DNA from: Rhizobium sp. 9140
Lineage (GTDB): Bacteria > Pseudomonadota > Alphaproteobacteria > Rhizobiales > Rhizobiaceae
DNA length: 64,000 nucleotides
Direction: 5' to 3'
Assembly: GCF_900067135.1 (NCBI RefSeq)
Contig: NZ_FJUR01000001.1
Span: forward strand, 2,731,501 to 2,795,500
Shown in pieces: positions 19,164 to 28,800 of this stretch. Position numbers and translations under genes: made by a program. Under the pieces are notes generated by a model. It searched no databases and was not told the origin of the DNA. It saw only the letters and a list, made by a program, of their open reading frames with translations. Each line of letters opens with the position of its first letter. Position 1 is the first letter of the stretch.

Positions 19164-20051
19164 TCAGGCTGCCATGAGACCGTAGCGCTGGAGAATGACG
19201 GCGATCTTTTCGTCCTGCTCGCGGTCGGGCAGCAAGGCCGGCTGGCGGCTGGCGCCGACCGAGGGGTCGGTGAGGTAGAGCGCGCGCTTGACCAGCGCCG
19301 GGGGGAAGCCGAGCGCGTAGAGGTCGGTGCGAAAGGCGGTGTAGATGGCCTGCTGACGTTCCGCCTCGGCAATATCTCCGCTGTTGAAGGCGTTCAGGAT
19401 GCCGGAGAGCACGTCGGGCATGGCATTGCCGAGGCCGGAGATGCAGCCTGCAGCGCCGTTCTGCAGCGACCAGAGCACGAGATGGTCCGGGCCGGAATAG
19501 ACCTCGAAACCCTCGACGCTTTTGCCGACGGCGAGATAGGCTTCCAGCGTTTCCTTGGCGCCGCCAGAATCCTTGATGCCGGCGATGTTGCCATGCGCGG
19601 ACAGCACCCGCGCCGTTTCCGGCTCGATGTGGTTCTGCGTGCGGGCGGGAATGTCATAGAGATAGACCGGTGTCTGCACAGCGTCCGCGACCGTCGAGAA
19701 GTGCCGGATCAGGCCGTCCTGCGTGCAGGCGATGAAGAAGGGCGTGATGACGGCGATGCCGGTGACGCCGATGCGGTCGAACGTCCGGGCGAGCTTCAGC
19801 GTCTCGAAGGTCGCCGGCATGCCGGCATTGACGATGACATCGACCTCGCCGCCGACCTCGTCCACGACCTCTTCGGTCAGCCGCACCTTCTCGTCGTAGG
19901 TCAGGGCGGAAAAGTCGCCATTGGTGCCGGCGCACATAATGTTGTTGCCCGCCGCCACCTGCCGGCGCACCTGGGCGCGCGTGGCGGCGTAGTTGATCGT
20001 TTCATCGTCGTTGAAGCAGGTGACGAGCGCGACGAAGGCTTTCTTGGACAT
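19164..20051 (-). CDS. DapA/NanA-family lyase of the acid-sugar cluster
   Basis: A 295-residue pyruvate-class aldolase barrel. The Schiff-base lysine is in IAGIKDSGG, the tyrosine in VYLYDIPARTQN, and the active-site loop is CAGTNGDFSAL, which differs from DapA (GTTGE) and NanA (GSTGE); this suggests a substrate other than aspartate semialdehyde. Members split 2-keto-3-deoxy acids, sialic acid and related compounds into pyruvate plus an aldehyde. It sits last in the run ABC binding protein - permease - permease - ATPase - lyase, 45 bases after the ATPase, so it probably acts on the imported compound. ATG 20051 follows AGGAGAATGTC. Confidence 0.82.
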   Translation of the reverse strand: MSKKAFVALVTCFNDDETINYAATRAQVRRQVAAGNNIMCAGTNGDFSALTYDEKVRLTEEVVDEVGGEVDVIVNAGMPATFETLKLARTFDRIGVTGIAVITPFFIACTQDGLIRHFSTVADAVQTPVYLYDIPARTQNHIEPETARVLSAHGNIAGIKDSGGAKETLEAYLAVGKSVEGFEVYSGPDHLVLWSLQNGAAGCISGLGNAMPDVLSGILNAFNSGDIAEAERQQAIYTAFRTDLYALGFPPALVKRALYLTDPSVGASRQPALLPDREQDEKIAVILQRYGLMAA

Positions 20052-20096
20052 GACATTCTCCTGAATTCTGGATATGTGCAGCGGTGGCCGGAGGCC

Positions 20097-21713
20097 TCAG
20101 GCCCGCTGGAGACGGGCAGCGCGATGAGCGGCCTGCACGTCGGGATCGGGGTTGAGGCCGGCTGCCAGCAGCGCCTGCGTATAGGCCTCGCGCGGGGTCT
20201 CGAAGACCTCGCGAACGGTGCCGAGTTCCACAACCTTGCCGTTCTGCATCACCATCACATGGTCGGCGAAGTCGCGCACCACGGGCAGGTCGTGCGCGAT
20301 GAAGATGAAGGCGATGCCCATCGTCTTGCGAAGATTGTCGAGCAGCGCGATGACCTGCGCCTGCACGGACACGTCGAGCGCCGAGACAGCCTCGTCGCAG
20401 ATGATCAGCTTCGGCTCGAGCGCGAGAGCGCGCGCAATCGCGATGCGCTGTCGCTGTCCGCCCGAAAACTGGTGCGGATAGCGCCCCATATGCTCCGGCC
20501 CGAGACCGACCTGGACGAGCAACTCGGCGACGCGGGCGCGCCACTTGGCCTTGGGCAGGATATCCGGATGAATGACCCAGGCCTCCGACACGAGCTGGTA
20601 GACGGTCATGCGCGGGTTGAGCGATTGCGTCGGGTCCTGAAAGACCATCTGCAGGTCACGCCGCAGTTTGTAGAGTTCGGCGGCCCCCATCTTGAAGAGG
20701 TCCCTGCCCTTCCACAGCGCACTGCCTGCGGTCGGCTCGTCGAGGCGCAAGAGAATGCGGGCGAGCGTCGACTTGCCTGATCCGCTCTCGCCGACCACCG
20801 CCAGCGTTTCGCCGGGCATGAGGTCGAACGAAACGCCCTTCAGCGCGTCGAAGGCGCCATAGGTCTTGCGGGCATCGCGCACCTGAAGCACGGGCTCGAC
20901 ACGGGGCAGCGGCGCATGCATCTCGCCCTTGCCGGGAGCCGCGGCGATGAGCTTGCGGGTATAGGGATGCTGCGGGTTGCGGTAGACGTCGCGCACCGTG
21001 CCGCTTTCCACCAGCTGGCCCTTCTCCATCACCACGACGCGGTCGGCGACCTCGGCGACGACGCCGAGATCGTGCGTGATGATCAGGATCGCCATGCCGG
21101 TTTCCCGCTGCAACTCTTCGAGCAGCGCCAGAACCTCCGCCTGAACGGTCACGTCGAGCGCCGTCGTCGGCTCGTCGGCGATCAGCAGATCCGGCCGCAG
21201 CGCGAGCGCCATGGCGATCATGACGCGCTGACGCTGGCCACCGGAAAACTCGTGCGGATATTTGTCGAGCGAATGTTCCGGATCGGGAATGCCGACGCGG
21301 CCCATCAGCCGCAACGCCTCGGCCTGCGCCTTGGCGCCATCCGTGCCGTGCGCCGTCAGGGCCTCGCGGATCTGCCAGCCCACGGTATAGACCGGATTGA
21401 GGTGGCTGAGCGGATCCTGAAAGATCATGGCGATGCGCCGGCCGTTGACCTCGCGCCGCGCCTGCGCCGGCATGGTCAGGAGATCGACGCCGTCGAGCAG
21501 GATCTGCCCGCCGCTGATCCGCCCCGGCGGCATGTCGATGAGGTTCATGATCGCCGAGGACGAGACGGACTTGCCCGAGCCGCTTTCGCCGAGAATGGCG
21601 AGCGTTTCGCCGCGGTCGAGGTGATAGGAGATATCGCGAACCGCCTTCACCACCCCAACGGCCGTGTGGAATTCCACGGAGAGGTTGCGGACCTCAAGGA
21701 GATGGTCAACCAT
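20097..21713 (-). CDS. Peptide-type ABC transporter, fused dual ATPase
   Basis: A 538-residue fusion of two oligopeptide-type ATPases (DppD plus DppF arrangement, as in GsiA). The first domain has Walker [10 protein letters not shown], signature FSGGQRQRV and Walker [13 protein letters not shown]; the second has [18 protein letters not shown] and [12 protein letters not shown]. Each half keeps the C-terminal oligopeptide extension ([30 protein letters not shown]). In the second Walker B the usual Pro is Ala. It overlaps the upstream permease by eight bases. Substrate class cannot be read from the ATPase; the neighbours suggest an acidic sugar derivative. Confidence 0.9.
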   Translation of the reverse strand: MVDHLLEVRNLSVEFHTAVGVVKAVRDISYHLDRGETLAILGESGSGKSVSSSAIMNLIDMPPGRISGGQILLDGVDLLTMPAQARREVNGRRIAMIFQDPLSHLNPVYTVGWQIREALTAHGTDGAKAQAEALRLMGRVGIPDPEHSLDKYPHEFSGGQRQRVMIAMALALRPDLLIADEPTTALDVTVQAEVLALLEELQRETGMAILIITHDLGVVAEVADRVVVMEKGQLVESGTVRDVYRNPQHPYTRKLIAAAPGKGEMHAPLPRVEPVLQVRDARKTYGAFDALKGVSFDLMPGETLAVVGESGSGKSTLARILLRLDEPTAGSALWKGRDLFKMGAAELYKLRRDLQMVFQDPTQSLNPRMTVYQLVSEAWVIHPDILPKAKWRARVAELLVQVGLGPEHMGRYPHQFSGGQRQRIAIARALALEPKLIICDEAVSALDVSVQAQVIALLDNLRKTMGIAFIFIAHDLPVVRDFADHVMVMQNGKVVELGTVREVFETPREAYTQALLAAGLNPDPDVQAAHRAARLQRA

Positions 21714-22629
21714 TTTTGCGACCCTTCATTTCGAGACGCCAGCGCTGTACGGGATCGAGGGCGATCCGCATCCAGTTGGACAGGAGGTTCAGCGACATGG
21801 TCGTGAGGATGATGGCAAGGCCCGGCCAGAAGGACAGCCACCAGGCATTCTGAAGATACTGGCGACCTTGCGCGATCATCAGGCCCCAGGTGATTTCCGG
21901 CGGCTGGATGCCGATGCCGAGGAAGGACAGCGCGCTTTCGGCGAGCATGACATAGGCGAAATCGAGCGTCGCCAGCGTCGTCAGCGTCGGCAGAACCACG
22001 GGCAGGATGTGGCGGAAGAGGATGCGCTTGCTGGAGGCGCCCATGACCCGCGCCGCCTGCACGAACATGCGCTCGCGGATCTCCAGCACCTCAGCCCGCG
22101 TCGTGCGCAGGTAGACGGGGATGCGGGTGATGGCGAGGACAAGCATAAGGTTGAGGATCGAGGCGCCGAGAACGTACAGCACGATGACCGCGATCAGCAG
22201 CGACGGGAAGGACATGATCACATCGGCAAGCCGCATGATGATCTGGTTGACGCGCGGCGAGGAGAAGCCGGCAATCAGGCCCAGCAGCGTGCCGGTGATG
22301 GAGGAAATGGCAACGGCCCCCGCCGCGACCATCAGCGTGTTCTGCGTTGCGACCACGATACGCGCAAGCAGCGGCCGGCCGAGCGCATCGGCGCCCATCC
22401 ACCAAACCCAGCCGCGCTCCCAGTCGAACGGCGCGGCGTTGCGTCCGCGCAGGTTCTGCTTGGTCGCGAGATCGCCCAGCCAATGCGGGCCGATGATGGC
22501 GAGGAGCAGAATGATCAAAAGGAAGATGGCCGCACAGAGTGCGAACTTGTCGGCCCACAGCATGCGGCCCATGCGCACGAGGAAGGATGGTTCTTCCGAC
22601 AGCGGCGCGTCGATCGTCTGGAGTGTCAT
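21706..22629 (-). CDS. Peptide-type ABC transporter permease, DppC-like
   Basis: A 307-residue permease with six predicted membrane segments and the EAA-loop pattern RVMGASSKRILFRHILP near residue 195. The N-terminal region with GPHWLGDLATKQNL and GADALGRPLLARIV is typical of DppC/OppC permeases. The start MTLQTIDAPL at 22629 is taken because GGGGCAACGC precedes it; the frame opens to 22677 but would overlap the next gene further. It is the second permease in the operon. Confidence 0.9.
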   Translation of the reverse strand: MTLQTIDAPLSEEPSFLVRMGRMLWADKFALCAAIFLLIILLLAIIGPHWLGDLATKQNLRGRNAAPFDWERGWVWWMGADALGRPLLARIVVATQNTLMVAAGAVAISSITGTLLGLIAGFSSPRVNQIIMRLADVIMSFPSLLIAVIVLYVLGASILNLMLVLAITRIPVYLRTTRAEVLEIRERMFVQAARVMGASSKRILFRHILPVVLPTLTTLATLDFAYVMLAESALSFLGIGIQPPEITWGLMIAQGRQYLQNAWWLSFWPGLAIILTTMSLNLLSNWMRIALDPVQRWRLEMKGRKNG

Positions 22630-22639
22630 GCGTTGCCCC

Positions 22640-23554
22640 TCAATGCCGGATGCGCGGATCGAGCAGCGCATAGGCAAGGTCGATCAGAATGTTCATGAGG
22701 AAGATGGCGAGCGCCGTGACGAGGATTGCTGCCAGCACGACGTTGAAGTCCCGCTGTAGGATGCTGTCGATCATCAGCTTGCCGACGCCGGGAAAACCGA
22801 AGATCGTCTCGACGATGACGGCACCATTGAGCAGGCTGGCGGCCTGATCGCCGATGACCGTGATGATCGGCAGCATGGCGTTGCGCAGCGCGTGGATGAA
22901 GATGATCGGCCCCGACTTCACGCCCTTCGCCCGCGCCGTCTTGACGTAGGCCGAGGATAGCGCACCGATCATCGAGCCGCGCACGATCTGGACGATGATG
23001 CCGAAGGGCCGCACGAAGAGCACGCAGATCGGCAGGATCCAGTGCCAGATCGAGCCCGTGCCCGACGTCGGCAGCCAGGCGAGATTGACCGAGAAAACGA
23101 CGATGGCGACGATCGCGAGCCAGAAATCCGGCACGGAGGCACCGATCAGCGAGACGACCGAGGAGAAGCGGTCGAAGAAGCCGCCCGCACGAAAGGCAGC
23201 GAGCGAACCGACGACGATAGCGGCGCCCGTCACAAGCGTCATGGTGATGGCCGCCAGCCAGAGCGTCCAGACGAAAGCTTCAAGGACCACGTCGAGCGCC
23301 GGGCGCGCCTTGCGCAGGGATTCGCCGAAATCACCGGTGACGACATCGCCGACGTAATGTGCGAACTGCACCATCAGCGGATCGTTAAGGCCGTGCAGTT
23401 CACGGAACTGCTGCTTCAACTCGGCCGAGGCTTCCACGGGGAGAAACAGCGCCGCGGGATCGCCCGTCAGTCGCGAAAGGAAGAACACCAGCACGATCAA
23501 TCCGACGAGGGAGATCAGGCTGGCGATGGCGCGTTTTCGAATGAAGCTTAACAT
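22640..23554 (-). CDS. Peptide-type ABC transporter permease, DppB-like
   Basis: A 304-residue permease of the DppB/OppB type: N-terminal helix (SLISLVGLIVLVFFLSRLTG), a periplasmic loop with LNDPLMVQFAHYVGDVVTGDFG, and the EAA loop KTARAKGVKSGPIIFIHALRNA. The start at 23554 (MLSFIRKRA) follows GGATGCC; the frame is open further to 23644 without coding character. It is separated from the binding-protein gene by 96 bases containing two hairpins, and from the DppC-like gene by ten bases. Confidence 0.9.
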   Translation of the reverse strand: MLSFIRKRAIASLISLVGLIVLVFFLSRLTGDPAALFLPVEASAELKQQFRELHGLNDPLMVQFAHYVGDVVTGDFGESLRKARPALDVVLEAFVWTLWLAAITMTLVTGAAIVVGSLAAFRAGGFFDRFSSVVSLIGASVPDFWLAIVAIVVFSVNLAWLPTSGTGSIWHWILPICVLFVRPFGIIVQIVRGSMIGALSSAYVKTARAKGVKSGPIIFIHALRNAMLPIITVIGDQAASLLNGAVIVETIFGFPGVGKLMIDSILQRDFNVVLAAILVTALAIFLMNILIDLAYALLDPRIRH

Positions 23555-23585
23555 GGCATCCTCGCCAGAAATTCCTGCGGCATGG

Positions 23586-23639
23586 GCGGCGGGATCATCC
23601 CGCCGCTGCCGTAACCTGGAGACGGGCGCCGTAGCGCCC
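23586..23639 (-). terminator. Two hairpins between binding protein and permease genes
   Basis: Arms GCGGCGGGAT/ATCCCGCCGC (23586-23606) and GGGCGC/GCGCCC (23624-23639) lie in the 96-base gap. They probably limit read-through or protect the binding-protein message; neither has a T run. Confidence 0.55.
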
Positions 23640-23650
23640 GCCATCCTGCA

Positions 23651-25150
23651 TTACTTGATCTTGATTTCGGACAGCTGGAGCGTCGAGTTCGTGGCGATCG
23701 TCGGCGTGAATGCCAGACGCTCGGAAACCCGGGCGAAGCCGACCATGTGGAAGAGCAGCACATCGGCGACCACATCGTCATGAACGTAGGCAATGACTTC
23801 GGACCAGAGCTTGGCGCGCTCGTCGCCGACGGCAGCCGAGGCGCGCTTGATCAGGTCGTCCACCTTCGGATCGGAGAAGCCGGACTGCGTGCCTTCGGTA
23901 GCGTACTTGAAGAACATCGAGAACGACGGATCGCCCTTCGAGTTGTCGTGCATCGCCGCAACGATCTGCGGCCCACGACCTTCCTTGAAGGGCTTGGAGT
24001 AGTATTGCTCGTGCTCGGCCACTTCGACGAATTTCAGGTTGATCTTGAAGCCGACATCCTGAAGCTGCCCCTGGATCGCTTCCATGATTTCCGTGACGTT
24101 CGGAAAGTTCGCGGAACGCGCGATGACCTCGATGGGGGTATCCACCGGCACGCCATCGGCCTTGGCTTCCGCGAGCAGCTTCTTTGCGCCTTCAGGATCG
24201 AACGGGAATTGCTTCACATCCGGGTTCCAGCCCAGCGTCGTCGGCGGCACGATGGCCGTGGCGAGAACCGCGCTCTCAGGCACCAGCGTGCCCAGGAACG
24301 CCTGACGATCGATTGCAAGGTTCAGCGCGCGCCGGACACGCACATCGGAGAGCGGCGGAATGTTGTGATCGATACGCAGATAGACGGTCTCACTGTCGAG
24401 ATAGGACAGGTCGGTCGCGGCATTCGTCGCTTCGAGCTGAGAGATCGACGGCGCGAGATCCGCTTCGCCGGCCTGCACCATCGCCGCGCGAACCGAAGGG
24501 TCGGCACGGAACAGGTAGGTCGCTTCCGTCACGTCAGGCTTGGCGCCCCAGTAGTCGTCACGGGCGGTGAGCACGATCTGCTGGCCCGGTGTCCAGTTGG
24601 TAAGCTTGTACGGTCCGGTGCCGACCGGCTCGCGAATGAACTCGAGCGGCGTTTCCTCGGGAACCATCGTGACGAGCGACATCAGCAGCGGCAGGATCGG
24701 CTGAACCGGATCCGCATTGAAATCGATCGTGTGATCATCGACGATCTTTGCCTCGATCTTGATTCCGCCGAAGTAACGGCGGGATTCGCAGGCATTCTTG
24801 TCACTGAAGATACGGTCGAAGCTGTGCTTCACGTCCTTGGCATCGAATGTCGTGCCGTCAGAGAACTTGACGCCCTGGCGCAGATTGAAACGCCACGAAC
24901 CATCGGCGTTCTGCTCCCACTTCTCGGCCAGACGCGGCTTCACGCCCTCTTGTCCGCGCACGTCGAGTTCCGTCAGCGTCTCGCTGACATTCTGCATGAT
25001 CACACGCCCGATGTTCGAGCGGGTCGCCATGCAGGGCTCCAGCAGGTCGGCCTCTTCGGGCAGCACGACCTTGATCGGGCCGGACGCGGCGAATGCCGGC
25101 GTCAAGGCGGTGCACAACATCAGCGCGCCGAGAATCAGTGTTTTCTTCAC
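23651..25150 (-). CDS. Peptide-type ABC transporter substrate-binding protein
   Basis: A 499-residue extracellular solute-binding protein of family 5 (DppA/OppA fold). The signal peptide runs to about residue 21 (ALTPAFA before ASGPIKV). Family landmarks ETLTELD, WRFNLRQGVKFSDGT, VGTGPYKLTNW and VRRALNLAIDRQAFL are in order. It heads the minus-strand import operon and faces the sialidase-like gene across about 320 bases. Members bind peptides, nickel, opines, sialic acid or oligosaccharides; context favours an acidic sugar compound here. Confidence 0.9.
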   Translation of the reverse strand: MKKTLILGALMLCTALTPAFAASGPIKVVLPEEADLLEPCMATRSNIGRVIMQNVSETLTELDVRGQEGVKPRLAEKWEQNADGSWRFNLRQGVKFSDGTTFDAKDVKHSFDRIFSDKNACESRRYFGGIKIEAKIVDDHTIDFNADPVQPILPLLMSLVTMVPEETPLEFIREPVGTGPYKLTNWTPGQQIVLTARDDYWGAKPDVTEATYLFRADPSVRAAMVQAGEADLAPSISQLEATNAATDLSYLDSETVYLRIDHNIPPLSDVRVRRALNLAIDRQAFLGTLVPESAVLATAIVPPTTLGWNPDVKQFPFDPEGAKKLLAEAKADGVPVDTPIEVIARSANFPNVTEIMEAIQGQLQDVGFKINLKFVEVAEHEQYYSKPFKEGRGPQIVAAMHDNSKGDPSFSMFFKYATEGTQSGFSDPKVDDLIKRASAAVGDERAKLWSEVIAYVHDDVVADVLLFHMVGFARVSERLAFTPTIATNSTLQLSEIKIK

Positions 25151-25471
25151 GATAGTCTCCTCCCTCTTTATCCGTTGAACGCGACGCTCGCCTTCTCAAG
25201 GCATTCATGTCGCGCTGCCGCTCGAAACGTCCGGCCGGCAATGATCCGTTGTCCCGAGCTTCCTCTCGCCAAGACTGCCATACCATCTAACGTCACCGCA
25301 ACTTTGTCAAATTAATTTCCAATGTCATTTCTCATAAAAAAATTTTCTATAAAAATATCATTAGTTACAATGGCATAATGTTTTAGCTTGTCGGAATATT
25401 TTGCTTGAATGACATTGCAAAACTTGACAACTATGCAAAATCCATGACTTTTGACCGGCATGGAGGACCAG
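25151..25471. promoter_or_regulatory. Divergent control region of the acid-sugar cluster
   Basis: A strongly A+T-rich stretch (about 25300-25450) separates the import operon from the catabolic operon. On the minus strand TTGACA (25310-25305) could be a -35 for the binding-protein gene. On the plus strand TTGACA lies at 25424-25429 for the catabolic genes, with a poor -10. TTGTCA/TGACA half-sites recur here and before the kinase gene, a possible operator of the FadR-type regulator. Confidence 0.45.
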
Positions 25472-26668
25472 ATGAATCCCGAAGAAATCGCCCGCGGCAT
25501 GACCGGAGCCCTTGTATCCGTGGCCTCAGGACGCGAGGAAGCGCTGCTTCCCTCGCCGATGATCCAGAACCACGCCGCCTTTCTGCATCGACTGGAAGAT
25601 GGTGCACTCGTCTGCGCGTGGTTCGGTGGAACGCTGGAGGGCAAATCCGATATTTCGATCTTCGCCAGCGTGCTTCCTAAAGGCGCATCGAACTGGGGAC
25701 CGCCTCAGCAACTGAGCAATGATCCGGCGCATTCCGAACAGAACCCGATGTTCTTTGCGGCTCCGGACGGAAAGCTCTGGCTGTTCCACACCGCGCAGCC
25801 CTCCGGAAACCAGGACGAATGCCGGATCCGCATGGCCGAAGTCTTTCGCGATGCCTCCGATCCGCTTGTGCTCACGGCGCCAGGCGGGCGCTATCTCGAC
25901 CTGCCGCTCGGCTGCTTCGTGCGGGCCGGCGTGGTCGTCAGGGCGGATGGCGCATGGCTGCTTCCGATTTTCCGCTGCATCCAGCGCCCGAATCAGAAAT
26001 GGAACGGGAGCCACGACAAAGCGGCCGCGGCTATCTCGCAAGACGGCGGCGATACGTGGACGCTGCAGGATATCGACGCCTCGATCGGCTGCGTCCATCT
26101 CGGCCCGGTCAGCCTGGGAGACGATCGCTACGCCGCATTCTTCCGCCGCAGGCAAGCCGATTTTATCTATCGCACCGAAACCACGGACGGCGGACGGACA
26201 TGGTCGGCGCCTGCCCCCACCGACGTTCCGAACAACAATTCATCTATCGCAGCCACACAGCTGAGAGATGGCCGGCTCGCCATCATCTGCAACCCTGTCA
26301 ACGCCAGCCAGTCTTCCGAGCGGCGCGCTTCGCTCTATGACGAGCTCGGCGACGCCGACGACCGCCCGGACGCCGATCCCACGGGCGGCTGCGTGCCGGT
26401 CTGGGGTGTGCCCCGTGCACCGGTCGCGCTCTGCTTCTCGACCGATGACGGCCTGACCTTTCCCGAACGGCTGATCATCGAGACGGGACCGGGCACCTGC
26501 CTGTCGAACGACTCGATCGACGGCCGCAACAAGGAGATGTCCTATCCCTGGCTGCTCGAAGAGCCGGACGGGACGCTGCATCTCGCCTACACCTATCATC
26601 GTCGCGCGATCAAACATGTCCGCCTGGCTCCCGGCTGGGACAGTGCGGCTGGACGGAGACTTTCATGA
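25472..26668 (+). CDS. BNR-repeat sialidase-fold protein, cytoplasmic
   Basis: A 398-residue six-bladed propeller protein of the BNR_2/sialidase family. Asp-box-like motifs are visible: [23 protein letters not shown] and [12 protein letters not shown], with FRIP-like [15 protein letters not shown] near the N terminus. There is no signal peptide, so it acts on an imported compound. The start ATG 25472 has GGAGG five bases upstream; earlier in-frame starts (TTG 25451, ATG 25460) are poorer. It overlaps pdxA2 by four bases (ATGA). By family it would hydrolyse a glycoside of an acidic sugar, but catalytic Tyr/Glu/Arg positions cannot be assigned by eye. Confidence 0.75.
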   Translation: MNPEEIARGMTGALVSVASGREEALLPSPMIQNHAAFLHRLEDGALVCAWFGGTLEGKSDISIFASVLPKGASNWGPPQQLSNDPAHSEQNPMFFAAPDGKLWLFHTAQPSGNQDECRIRMAEVFRDASDPLVLTAPGGRYLDLPLGCFVRAGVVVRADGAWLLPIFRCIQRPNQKWNGSHDKAAAAISQDGGDTWTLQDIDASIGCVHLGPVSLGDDRYAAFFRRRQADFIYRTETTDGGRTWSAPAPTDVPNNNSSIAATQLRDGRLAIICNPVNASQSSERRASLYDELGDADDRPDADPTGGCVPVWGVPRAPVALCFSTDDGLTFPERLIIETGPGTCLSNDSIDGRNKEMSYPWLLEEPDGTLHLAYTYHRRAIKHVRLAPGWDSAAGRRLS

Positions 26669-27630
26669 GCAATATCATCGGCATCACCATGGGCGACCCC
26701 TGCGGCGTCGGCCCCGAGATTTCCGTGCGCGCCCTCATCGACATGTCGGCGGAAGACCGCGAGCGCACCCGCATCTACGGCAACCTGCCGACGCTCGAAG
26801 CGGCACGCGATGCGCTGGGCCTCGACATCGATCTCGTGCCCTACGTCGTCGATCTGCCGATCGAAGGCGCGCCGCTCGCATGGGGACAGCTGAGCCCGGT
26901 TGCCGGCGATGCCGCCTTTCGCTTCATCGAGAAGGCCGTGCGCGACGCAGAAGCCAAGACCATCGGCTGCATCGTCACCGCGCCGATCAACAAGGAAGCG
27001 CTGAACCTTGCCGGCCATCACTATGACGGTCACACCGGCATGCTACGCAGCCTCACCGGCTCCAAGGCCGCCTATATGCTGCTGGCGTCCGAGAAGCTGA
27101 AGGTCATCCACGTCTCCACGCATGTTTCCCTGAAAGAGGCCATCCAGCGGGCCACAACGGAGCGCGTGCTCGCCACCATCCGCGCCGGCGACGCCCACCT
27201 GAAGCGCATCGGCTATGCCGCGCCGCGCATCGCCATTGCCGGCATCAATCCGCATTGCGGTGAAAACGGCCTTTTCGGCACGGAGGATGACGACCAGATC
27301 GGCCCGGCCGTCGTGGCGGCGCGGGCGGAAGGTATCGACGCTTACGGCCCGATCTCGGCCGATACCGTTTTCCATCGTGCTTATACCGGCGCGTTCGACC
27401 TGATCGTCGCCCAGTACCATGATCAGGGACATATCCCGATCAAGCTCGTCGCCTTCGACACGGCCGTCAACGTTTCCGTCGATCTGCCCATCGACCGCAC
27501 CTCGGTCGATCACGGCACGGCCTTCGACATCGCCGGCAAGGGCATCGCCAACCATGGCAACATGAACGAAGCGATCGCCTATGCGCGCAAGCTCGTCGCC
27601 GGCCGCGTCGCGCACGCAGAGCAGGGATAA
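26665..27630 (+). CDS. pdxA2: PdxA2-like 4-phospho-tetronate dehydrogenase
   Basis: A 321-residue member of the PdxA family. Landmarks are [57 protein letters not shown] and [15 protein letters not shown], so the metal-binding histidines are present. Orthologous PdxA2 enzymes next to DUF1537 kinases oxidise and decarboxylate D-threonate or D-erythronate 4-phosphate to DHAP and CO2. A DUF1537 kinase lies two genes further, so that role is preferred over vitamin B6 synthesis. Translation is coupled to the sialidase-like gene; the dehydrogenase gene follows after five bases. Confidence 0.85.
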   Translation: MSNIIGITMGDPCGVGPEISVRALIDMSAEDRERTRIYGNLPTLEAARDALGLDIDLVPYVVDLPIEGAPLAWGQLSPVAGDAAFRFIEKAVRDAEAKTIGCIVTAPINKEALNLAGHHYDGHTGMLRSLTGSKAAYMLLASEKLKVIHVSTHVSLKEAIQRATTERVLATIRAGDAHLKRIGYAAPRIAIAGINPHCGENGLFGTEDDDQIGPAVVAARAEGIDAYGPISADTVFHRAYTGAFDLIVAQYHDQGHIPIKLVAFDTAVNVSVDLPIDRTSVDHGTAFDIAGKGIANHGNMNEAIAYARKLVAGRVAHAEQG

Positions 27631-27635
27631 CCGCC

Positions 27636-28754
27636 ATGACCATAGCGCCCATCACCCTTCATCAGCCGCGACGCCTCATCGTCGGCGCCGGCACCATCGG
27701 CGACGTCGGCACCTGGGCCGCCGACGCGACCTCTGTGCTGGTCATCGCAACGCCTATCACCGCCGGCTTCATCGATCGCCTTGCGTTGAAGGGCCGCATC
27801 ACCGTCTTCGACGCCATTCCCGGAGAGCCCGACATCACGACGCTGGATGCGGCGATCGAGGCGGCGCGTGGCTGCAGTCCCGACCTGGTCGTCGGCCTTG
27901 GCGGCGGCTCGGTGCTCGACGTCGCGAAACTCGTCGCCGCCCTCTGGGACGGCGACCAGACGCTTGCCGACGTGGCAGGACCGAACAAGGTCGCCGGTCG
28001 TCGGACGCGCCTCGTGCAGGTCGCCACCACCGCCGGCACAGGGTCGGAAGCCGGCATCCGCTCGCTGATCACCGATCCCGGAAAAGGCAACAAGATCGCG
28101 GTGGAAAGCCCGCACCTGATCGCCGATGTGGCCGTGCTCGATCCCGAACTGACCTACTCCGTACCCCCGGCCGTAACGGCCGCCACCGGCGTGGATGCCA
28201 TGGCGCATTGCGTCGAGGCCTTCACCAACCGCCGCGCCCATCCGATGATCGATGGCTTTGCCCGCATGGGCTTTCATCTCGTCGGTCGCTTTCTCGCTCG
28301 CGCCGTCCGCGACGGCACGGATACGGAAGCCCGCGAGGGAATGATGCTCGCCTCCTATTACGGTGGCATCTGCCTTGGGCCTGTCAACACCGCGGCGGGC
28401 CACGCAATCGCCTACCCTCTAGGCACGCGGCTTCGCCTGCCCCATGGCTTGGCGAACGCCATCATCTTTCCGCAGGTTCTCGCCTTCAACCAGCCGGTGG
28501 CAGCGGAAAAGTCTGCCGAAGTCGCGCAGGCGCTCGGTCTCGGCGAACGGCTCTCGCAGGACGACCTCCAGCGCTCCGCCCACACCTTCTGCCGCAATCT
28601 CGGCATCGAGATGTCGCTGCGCGCGCATGGCGCGACCGAGGCCGATCTGCCGGTCTATGCGGCGGATGCCCACGCCAACCGTCGTCTGATGGACAACAAC
28701 CCGATCGACATGAGCGTCGAAGACGTCCTTGCGATCTACCGCGCCGCCTACTAA
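27636..28754 (+). CDS. Iron-containing alcohol dehydrogenase
   Basis: A 372-residue group III metal-dependent dehydrogenase. The nucleotide-binding motif GLGGGSVLDVAK is near residue 88, then VATTAGTGSEAG, and metal-binding residues in DAMAHCVEAF, AGHAIAYPLG and LPHGLANAI. Related enzymes include maleylacetate reductase and hydroxyacid-oxoacid transhydrogenase types; the RLPHGLANAI form is shared by both. As the third gene of sialidase-like - pdxA2 - dehydrogenase it could interconvert the aldehyde released by the DapA-like lyase and an alcohol or acid. A bidirectional terminator follows. Confidence 0.85.
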   Translation: MTIAPITLHQPRRLIVGAGTIGDVGTWAADATSVLVIATPITAGFIDRLALKGRITVFDAIPGEPDITTLDAAIEAARGCSPDLVVGLGGGSVLDVAKLVAALWDGDQTLADVAGPNKVAGRRTRLVQVATTAGTGSEAGIRSLITDPGKGNKIAVESPHLIADVAVLDPELTYSVPPAVTAATGVDAMAHCVEAFTNRRAHPMIDGFARMGFHLVGRFLARAVRDGTDTEAREGMMLASYYGGICLGPVNTAAGHAIAYPLGTRLRLPHGLANAIIFPQVLAFNQPVAAEKSAEVAQALGLGERLSQDDLQRSAHTFCRNLGIEMSLRAHGATEADLPVYAADAHANRRLMDNNPIDMSVEDVLAIYRAAY

Positions 28755-28761
28755 CGGCCCC

Positions 28762-28790
28762 GGCCGGCGTCTTCCGACAAAAGACGCCGG
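28762..28790. terminator. Bidirectional terminator in acid-sugar cluster
   Basis: GCCGGCGTCTT pairs perfectly with AAGACGCCGGC around a seven-base loop, between the convergent dehydrogenase and FadR-type genes. Confidence 0.8.
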
Positions 28791-28800
28791 CATCATGCTC

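Noticed and set aside
19164..20051. Dihydrodipicolinate synthase of lysine synthesis
   Set aside because: The active-site loop is GTNGD, not GTTGE, and the neighbours are catabolic; a 2-keto-3-deoxy acid lyase is more likely.
26665..27630. Vitamin B6 enzyme PdxA, linked with pdxJ at 51306
   Set aside because: The gene is coupled to catabolic genes beside a DUF1537 kinase and far from pdxJ; the PdxA2 role fits better.
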